A stretch of 64,000 nt of DNA from Chaetoderma sp. LZ-2023a. Lineage: Eukaryota > Mollusca > Caudofoveata > Chaetodermatida > Chaetodermatidae. A program made the translations under genes and the position numbers. The DNA is taken from the NCBI GenBank assembly GCA_034401795.1, contig CM067373.1, positions 89,610,996-89,674,995 of the forward strand. Reading direction: 5' to 3'. Below the pieces are notes generated by a model. That model did no database searches. It saw only the letters and a list, made by a program, of their open reading frames with translations, and was not told the DNA's origin. Of this stretch, positions 57,088 through 64,000 are shown one piece after another (positions within the stretch are counted from its first letter, which is position 1; each line of letters starts with the position of its first letter).

Positions 57088-57434
57088 ACCCCCCATATGC
57101 CTATTCCATTTCTATGTATACCCTTAACCAGGCTACTGGTAGGGTACACCCCCAGCATAAGCCCTGATAGAGACTGGGACCCGTCTGTACTCACTCCTTG
57201 GTGACACCTGTCACTAAGCGCCCCCGCGCATGCGCAATAGAGCCCAAATAGGAAACAGATTAACTTTTCAAATATTCTGCAAACAAAACAGTCGGCCATA
57301 TCCAGCTTAAGTTTTTATAGCTTTGCGCTGAAGTTCAGCTTACAACTTTGAGAGTTATTTGATTGAACGGTAAGTATGTTTTTATCGTGGTTAATAAAAC
57401 TGCAGACCAACCCACTAAAGGGGGTCGTTTGGGG

Positions 57435-58710
57435 GATTTGGTACCAGAGCTGCTTCGCAGCATGCTCCCTGGGCCGAGTAATTTATTGTCTTCATCTGCT
57501 CCCGAGCAGAAAATCCCCACTGCTGATTCTGGTGTCCGTTGTGGTCCGTGGTCCGAAAATGTTTCAAAATCAGTGGTGGCTTCAGTGGATCTTGGAAGGC
57601 CTGCCGCCTTGCCAATGGATCCTGAAGCAGGTCTATATGATCATGGCAGCAGGCTTGCTGCGCTGTTAGATCTTGGACCAGGGCTGCTGGACACAGGCTC
57701 GTGCCTAGAAATTTCGCGCCCGAAAGGTACCGCCTCCTCTTACAGTACCTTCCCTGGCCAGCCAGGGTTAGCACTCTTTGTTTTCCATGGCCAGCCAGTA
57801 GTATCCATGGCTTCAGCCGTGTTTACACCTGCGAGTGCATTAGAGGATGACGAAGGCCCGCGCCTTGTCGAGCACTCACAGGTGGCCACAGAGGAGGACT
57901 GGTCTGACGCGTGCCAATGGCTGGTAAGCATTAGGCCAGAGCTCTGTGTTGAACAGTCGGCAAGCCAGTGGGACCAGCGCCCGTGGTTGGCTGGAAAGCT
58001 GGCAATTACCACCATTGTATCTCTGCCATTAGCAGAACATATAGTGGATATGTTCATGGCAGCAGAGATGTCCATTAAGCCTAATTAATGCACAGCTTGC
58101 GAAGGCCCCCCCCCCCCCCTGCGAGGTGGCGAGGCGGTACCGTATTGTTGCTGGCCAATACCAGAAATATGGTACAGTGCCAAAGCCGAGCGCTGATGAG
58201 TGCGCAGCGCTTGACGAGGATACACGGACAGGCTCCCGTTCTAACACGAAAGCGCTGTGCTCGAGCACCCTGCGCTCAGCAAACACAGCATTGCACGGTT
58301 CAGAGGAGAGCTCGAGAGTGTCCATAGCGGCACGCTTGCATGTCTCTCAGCTGTTACAAGGTGTAGTAACAGCATCTTCATCGCGCCAAGCAAGCCCTGT
58401 TTTAGTACAGAGAGCCATCCAGGATGGTATTAACCTGACTCTGGACTGTATGTCTAGGGCAGTGACTACAAGTGTCAGGGCGAGACACACATTTGCTCTA
58501 GATAATTTGTGTCCATCTCAGGATCTGTACAACAGGCTGCTGTGGATGCCTATGTCAGGTCCTGGTCTCTTTGTGGGTGAGAGATGTAGACACCTCCAGG
58601 AGACAGTCACTCTAGTCAAGAATCAGAGGGCACTATGCGAACAATTTGAGGTGCTTCGTAGGGAGCACATTCACGCAGCGCCCCTTGCGTACCATCCACG
58701 GCAAGCCTGA
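57435..58710 (+). pseudogene. DIRS D gag, 3' part after the nested insertion
   Basis: It resumes at DLVPELLRSMLPG and continues with an acidic region (EEDWSDACQWLVSIRPELCV) parallel to C. After a C14 run at 58106-58119 and a frame change, 58126-58710 carries the gag core: SRVSIAARLHVSQLL, RAIQDGINLTLDCMSRAV, TFALDNLCPSQDLYNRLL, MSGPGLFVGER. Better preserved than C in the core. Confidence 0.78.
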
Positions 58711-59068
58711 GGTGGCACTGGTCAAGTCAGGGGCCAGCCACCGGCACAGCGTAGGCCACGGCCACTCCAGCACCGGCCTGCAGTTGGGGGGAGGTGACGC
58801 AGGCTCGTCAAGCGCAGCCAGCGAAGCAGCTGCCTGCGCACCAAGTTGCACGAGCAACCGACCATGGTGTGGCTGGCGCAGGCCATGGCGCGGCCGGCGC
58901 AGGCCATGGCATGCGGGGATCTAGTCATGGTAATCATGCCTGATGGCCCGATTTCCATAAGAACCATGCCAATGCTAGAACCAGAGACAGTTGCATTCTT
59001 GCACTGCTATGTCCACCTCTCTCCCTACGTGAACCCGTGGGAGGTCGATTGACCTGTCACAAGCAAGA

Positions 59069-61752
59069 GTGGGAGCGGTTAACCCAGGACCCAGGCCTTC
59101 AGACGGATACCAGCCCAACTGGGCAATAGGCCCACCATCGCACCTGTCTCTGCTTCCGATCTGGACTCAAATTCCAAGAGATCCAGATCAATGGTTGTCT
59201 ATAGATGAAGAGATAAATTCCCTCATACAAAAAGGAGCAATTCAACCGGCGCAAAATTGGCAGGGCTTCTATTCAACCGTGTTTCTAGTGACAAAGAGCA
59301 CTGGAGGGCGGAGACCAATTCTCAACCTCAAGCCATTGAACAAGTTCATAGACACACCAAGTTTCAAAATGGAAACAGTCCATAGATCTAAAGGATGCTT
59401 ATTTCCACATTCCAATTGCGACAAGCTTTCGTCGGTACCTGAGATTTGCATTCCAGGGCCGACAGTGGGAATTCAAAGTTTTACCATTCAGAATTTCCAT
59501 GGCTTCTCGGGTCTTCACCAGGGTGGTTCTTGCAATAACAGCATACCTCCGCAGGAGAAGCATAGCAGTCCACAGTTACATAGAAGATTGGCTGTTAAAA
59601 GCACACAATCGGGAAAGTCTTGCAGCAAATCTGGAGATAGTTTTGAAAACTCTCACAGACTTAGGCTGGATAATAAACTTTGAGAAATCAGAGCTGACTC
59701 CATCCCAGAAGTTTGTTTACCTGGGTATGTTCTTCGATCTGGAGATAGGATATGTTTATCAATCCCAGGAATGCTAGGTCTGATGGTTTCAATGGAACCA
59801 GTCATTCCTCAGGCGGCCTTGCACAGATGGCCGATTCAGCTGGTTCGCATGACTCAGTGGATTCAGAGTTCAGGATCGCTGGACTCGCGCATTCAAGTGT
59901 TGGATCCTCTCATTCATCACCTTCATTGGTGGATGGACAGAGAATCTCCTGACGGGGGTCATTCTGACCCCTCCCCACCCTCAAGTAACGATGTTTACAG
60001 ATGCGTCGATGAAGGGATGGGGGAAGCTTGCCTGGAAGAAGCCACAATATCAGGGCTTTGGAATCTGGATCAGTCAAAGGAGCATGCTAGAATTATGAGC
60101 TGTAATTCTAGGCCTGTAACACATCTTAAAGGAAGTGGAGGGAAAGTTTGTGTTGATACGTTCAGACAACTCAACAGTAGTGAGTTACATAAACTGCCAG
60201 GGCAGAACGAAGTCGCCCAGTCTGTATGATGACATGGAAACTGCTTTGCTGGTGCCTGGATCATATGATCACCTTGAAAGCAGTTCATATCCCGGGAAGG
60301 CTTAATCTGTTAGCAGACTCATTGATCCGAAGGATGAGCATTCTGCCTACGGAATGGCAACTAAATCAATGTGTGGCGGATCATCTGTTCAATCATTGGG
60401 GAAAACCCAACATAGATTTATTCACAATGAAGAAGAATGCAAAGATGACGATGTACGTTTCTCTGATTCCAGATCCAAGAGCTATCGCAATAGATGGGCT
60501 AGCTATCAGTTGGAGTGTAATGTATGCATATGCATACCCTCCAACAATCCTGATTCCAAGGATTCTTCAGAAAATCAAGCAGGAGGAATGCCAAATCCTT
60601 CTGATCGCCCCGAATTGGCCAAGCCAATCATGGTTTACGGATCTGCTGGGCCTTCTGGTCTGCAATCTGGTTCCTCTGCCTCTGATGGACAATATTATCT
60701 TCCAGGGCAAGCCCCTTCACAAAAATCCATCAATGTTTCAATTGACTGCATGGATGTTGTCAAAAAATCTGCAATTAAGGAGGGATTTTCTAAGCAAGCA
60801 GCCAATTTCATGGCCAGAGCCGGAGGGAGGGGGGGGGGGGTCAACCTCCAGAGCATATAATTATAAAATTAACAGATTTGCAGAATGGTGCTCAAAGAGA
60901 TGTATCTGTCCAATGGATGCATCTATTCAGGTAGTAGCTGATTTTCTCTGCCACCTGTATGATGCCTATAGTCTTAAGCCTAATTCTATTGCTGGATATA
61001 AATCAGAATTAATGACGTGGCAAAGAGGGGAAGTGATGAAGTATGTGTTATAAATACTCTTATCAAAGGTATATGGGAAATCTTAGACCGAGAAATCCTC
61101 CACAGACACCATCATGGAGTCTTTCTCTGGTTCTTCAAGTTTTGAGTGATAAACCTTTGGAACCACTTAGTTCTATTTCTATAAAAATTATTGACTCTTA
61201 AAATTGTATTTTTAACGGCGGCAGCCCAGTCAGATGCAAAAGTGAAATTCATGCCTTGTCTGCTGAGCCTGACAGTTATATAGTTACCTTAAGCTTCTAC
61301 CGAGATTGAATTTCCTGGCTAAGAATCAATCTTTAAAATATCCGGGTCAACCTATAATTTTACCTGCCTTAACCAGATATGATCCTGGTGCTAAAGCATG
61401 GTATCTTGTCCGTGCCTTAAATAAATACAAAAGAAGGACTCAGGTTTGGCAGACTGACCCATGCTCCCTATGGTTGTCATATATTGAACCCCATGGTAGA
61501 GCGTCAGGAGACACTATTTCCAGATGGATAGTAGAATGCATTCAATTCTGTCATAAGACAGCCACTGGAAAACAAGTAGATAGAGCCAAGGCTCATAGTG
61601 TCCATTGTGTGGTAACTTCCACAGCATTATTTAATGATGTTTCTGTTGAAGACATTATGTCAGTAGCCCAGTGGCACTGTGACTCAAGTTTTACCGACCA
61701 TTATCTCTGTGACACTTCCAACCCGCTCTCCATCTCAGTCCTCAGAAAATAA
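59069..61752 (+). pseudogene. DIRS D RT-RNase H and tyrosine recombinase
   Basis: RT entry WQGFYSTVFLVTKSTGG, RRPILNLKPLN. Motif A is lost in a short deletion near 59380 (the IDLKDAY region is truncated, HRSKGCLFPHSN in the wrong frame). 59499-59777 gives FTRVVLAITAYL and YIEDWL, with Glu replacing the first Asp of motif C. RNase H and MT-like parts follow (IPGRLNLLADSLIRR, IDLFTMKKNAKM). The recombinase has a G12 run at 60829 inside its N-terminal part. The Arg box is readable only out of frame (VRCKSEIHAL at about 61230). The end at 61306-61752 has AKAHSVHCV and SSFTDHYL. Multiple frameshifts; inactive. Confidence 0.85.
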
Positions 61753-62342
61753 TGCAGAGGTATTTATTTGTAATTAGTTTTCCTCCTCTGCTATTTACAA
61801 ATATCACATTTGTTAGTAGGGGATTCCTACTATTTCCTGTTACATTCTCTTCATCCATTTGGGGGAAGAGGTGATTTCCGTGTTCAAGACATCAGAGGTA
61901 AGTATATGTGACCATTTTCTTTTTTTTGTCTTGTTGGTTGTCTCAGGTTATTATTTAATATGGTGATGGTTAAAGTCTCTTAATTGTGGTTCTTTCAGAG
62001 TTTGTTTTTTAAATGAAGCAATTCTGTTTCCAATGTCTAGTAATACTTGTTTCAAGTATTAGAGAACATGCTAGTCATTTAGAGCAACGTTTTTTCCTAA
62101 CCTTCCTCAGAAAGAGGGGGGGGGGGGTGGGGGTGGGGGGGAGCGCATTTGCCTTTTGATCAATCTCTTCATCGGTCAATTATCCGGTGCAAATTTCTAT
62201 TCCTGGTTGTGGTTTCAGACACAATTTCAGATATTTTAAATCTCTTGAAAATTCATAGAGCTAGTCTCTTCGAGGGTGAACTGGTTTTAGGACCTTGCCT
62301 CCCTCCCGCCAAATTTACTTTCAAATTCTGGCTTTTATCAAA

Positions 62343-62433
62343 AGTGTTAGTGAGGTAAGTATGTTCTCATGATGTGAAATAAGAAAATTTATCAAATTTC
62401 TTTTTCACGAGTGAGATGACATACCTCCTAACA
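62343..62433. repeat. DIRS D internal complementary region
   Basis: Collinear with the C region: AGTGTTAGTGAGGTAAGTAT, GTTCTCATGATGTGAAATAA, then ATTTATCAAATTTCTTTTTC and ACCTCCTAAC. Small deletions are present relative to C. Confidence 0.85.
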
Positions 62434-62499
62434 GGATCCCGGCCTCTCTACCCCACGGAGGCCTGGTCCTTTGGTTGTTTGAATAGTTGCTTCTATGAT

Positions 62500-62680
62500 A
62501 ATGTCAGCCAATATTTTGTAACGGAAGTACCAGTATGCGCATGCGCAGAGGTGGGGTCTGACATGTGCATGATTGTGTACATTCCACCTGCCCAGTAGGG
62601 GCAGCTACTAGTATATCAAGAGTGTTAGGGAGGTAAGTGTGTCATCTCACTTGTGAAAAAGAAATTTGATAACTTCTTAT
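62500..62680. repeat. DIRS D right inverted terminal repeat
   Basis: TACCAGTATGCGCATGCGCA, CCACCTGCCCAGTAGGGGCA, a deletion of about 45 bp relative to C, then ATCAAGAGTGTTAGGGAGGT and the outer end AACTTCTTAT. Confidence 0.85.
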
Positions 62681-63685
62681 TTTACCATGCATTGGACTGA
62701 CTGTGGATGATACATGTACCTGTCTGCAGGGTTTCTCATAGGTGTCCTTTTGAGGGTGTATACCTCCAAAATTTAACTTGGGGACCCCCCAAATGTACGG
62801 GTAAAAACTACCTAGAATGTGCAGTCGATGGCATGCTATCACAAATCACCATGCTTTCATCAACTTTGACATTCTGCATTGCCACTGTCCCCACCCTACC
62901 CCAACCCCACCCTGGGGGCAAAGCCTAATTAATGTAAATATTGCCTCACAATGATCCGCAATCATAGGAGTAACTCCCATAGCAAGTTATGTTGAGTTCA
63001 GTCAACCTTATCATTCTGCCCTCCACCTCCAACCTGCCTACATCCCCACTGTTTGAGCAGAGGCTAATGAAAATGTCATCTTGCAGTCTGTAATCATGTG
63101 GGTAACACACAGCAAATTTGATTTAATTCCACCAAACGTTTTCACATGCATGACAGGAGATAGTTGGATGGACAGAGGCAATTGCAATATCCCCTCCGTT
63201 TTTTCCAAAATGGTCCAAAACAGGCATAGATAATTAGTTTTTATGGGTTTTTGCACAAACATACCCACAAAATCTAGCATTGGCCCGACTGTGAGTCTGT
63301 GGTTGGATCTAATTTTAGCAATGATGAGAAAAACTGCATGGGTATCCCAGATTTCAGTTTTGGACCCCCAGATTTCAGGTTGGGACCCCCAGATTTCTAT
63401 GTCTACTTAAACACTAGTTCACCAGTAACTTTTGAATTGGTTCAATTAAAATTACATGTACAAATTAAATTCAGGGGTAGAAATAAGAAATTAGTTCTAC
63501 ATGCACTTGGTCATGTTGGTGCATCTAACATTGGGATTTTTTTCTGACTGTACCAAGTATTACTGACTATAAGGGTATAAAAACTATGGTGGATATAGAC
63601 TGCAAATCTTTTTATCAGGTAATCAAATGGCACCACACTGTATCCCCATATTATTATTATCATGATAAATGTTTATGTTTTGTAG
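62681..63685 (+). other. Host intron, right part
   Basis: No gene recognised. GACCCCCAGATTTC-type steps repeat about every 22 bp at 63345-63395. It ends in a pyrimidine/T-rich tract and the acceptor TTTTGTAG at 63685. Confidence 0.6.
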
Positions 63686-63965
63686 AGTTAAACCTGCTGA
63701 TGCACTCAGAAGAGAGCCATGACACCAGCATAAGTAGTAGAGGAGGACCTCATACATCACCCCTTAGTAACAGGAGGTACAGGACAGATGATCAGTCATG
63801 TTCTAGCAGTAACCATCCAGAGACACTCTCAGACCACAGACCTCATCATATCCATATACATAGACCAGTCACTAATGATGTTCCATTCCAGCCAGATGTT
63901 AGCACAGATGAGACTATTTCTGAATGTGGATCCGAGCGGAGAGCTTTGCGCAGGAAAACACTCAG
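63686..63965 (+). CDS. HYLS1: Host exon, HYLS1-like, internal
   Basis: Acceptor TTTTGTAG precedes AGTTAAACC and donor CAG|GTAAGC follows. Joined in phase 1 to the exon at 47793-47899, the protein continues ...LQHFQD-ELNLLMHSEESHD, extending the same amphipathic helix. The rest is Ser/His-rich and disordered (HHIHIHRPVTNDVPFQPDV). It ends with DETISECGSERRALRRKTLR, a basic stretch like the segment preceding the conserved C-terminal box of HYLS1. The exon is 280 nt, leaving phase 2. The rest of the gene lies right of the window. Confidence 0.6.
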
Positions 63966-64000
63966 GTAAGCATAATTATCTCACCTGTCCCAACTTTGTC

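Larger units (their letters stand above)
50443..57434 (+). mobile_element. DIRS B-family remnant inside D, itself split by C
   Basis: Left piece 50443-50546 equals the outer left end of B (GTTGTTATTACACCACAAAA and on). The right piece from 57088 resumes the same terminal repeat (CCCCATATGCCTATTCCATT, GGTGACACCTGTCACTAAGC) and then jumps to the outer right end of the family (GGTAAGTATG, GTGGTTAATAAAAC, GTTTGGGGG). The net remnant is about 450 bp: one full left repeat fused to the right terminus, with everything between lost. C is inserted within the left repeat. Confidence 0.88.
49097..62680 (+). mobile_element. DIRS retrotransposon D, split by nested elements
   Basis: The left end TTCACTTCAAGAGATATACT at 49097 and the right end ...AACTTCTT at 62678 match the ends of element C, the same family. 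Without the nested block (50443-57434) its length is about 6.6 kb, the same as C. Gag reads across the nested block: EEMKKTIK on the left and DLVPELLRSMLPG on the right, as in C (RRTLKDLMPDMLRGLLPG). The insertion shares AT at both edges, suggesting the empty site AAAGATTTTACC. It occupies a host intron in the sense orientation. Confidence 0.88.

Overview
This is animal nuclear DNA. It has spliced exons, TATA promoters, long microsatellites, and a mobile-element load that accounts for most of the window. Several families (DIRS tyrosine-recombinase retrotransposons, Jockey/CR1-like non-LTR elements, DD34E Tc1-like elements, a hAT element, a Polinton/adintovirus-like remnant) together with a repeat that begins with an AGCTCACCTGGCC-type palindrome suggest an aquatic invertebrate. 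I would guess a bivalve mollusc; that is an inference from remembered repeat families, not a proof. I see no rRNA, no convincing tRNA and no CRISPR.

Layout. 1-5.1 kb: decayed Polinton/adintovirus-like remnant, with an integrase tail (+) convergent on a broken family-B DNA polymerase (-), followed by a minisatellite with higher-order structure. 5.1-9.1 kb: a possible short TATA-driven transcription unit with a zinc-finger-like reading frame broken by one UGA, and a second, similar HSE/CRE/TATA promoter. 9.1-11 kb: mostly unassigned, with a 320-bp (TG)n tract. 11.3-14.5 kb: a damaged non-LTR retrotransposon (+). 15.4-17.9 and 18.2-21.5 kb: two Jockey/CR1-like elements (-), the second split by a 1.5-kb hAT element with a perfect 8-bp target duplication. 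21.6-28.5 kb: DIRS element A. 30.7-31.2 kb: a free-standing 3' end of the same DIRS family. 31.3-34.3 kb: two Tc1-like elements back to back in a (TA)n tract. 35.6-38.2 kb: non-LTR 3' ends and a dispersed repeat. 38.9-46.3 kb: an old DIRS element of a second family (B), itself carrying a non-LTR fragment. 46.7-47.4 kb: dispersed repeat.

47.8-64 kb: a host gene. Two short exons (47793-47899 and 63686-63965) join in phase and give a protein I tentatively recognise as the centriole/cilium protein HYLS1. The 15.8-kb intron between them is filled by a three-level nest. DIRS element D (49097-62680) has its gag split by a B-family remnant (50443-57434), and that remnant's terminal repeat is split by DIRS element C (about 50545-57087). 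Removing each layer restores the sequence beneath it, so insertion order (D, then B', then C) can be read directly.

The DIRS copies show the family hallmarks: inverted terminal repeats, an internal complementary region that reads as a fossil circle junction, gag, RT-RNase H, a methyltransferase-like segment and a tyrosine recombinase. In A and C a phase-0 intron is predicted between a tiny first gag exon and the CxxC zinc knuckles. All copies look inactive: frameshifts throughout, RT active-site changes in C and D, and loss of the recombinase arginine box in C.
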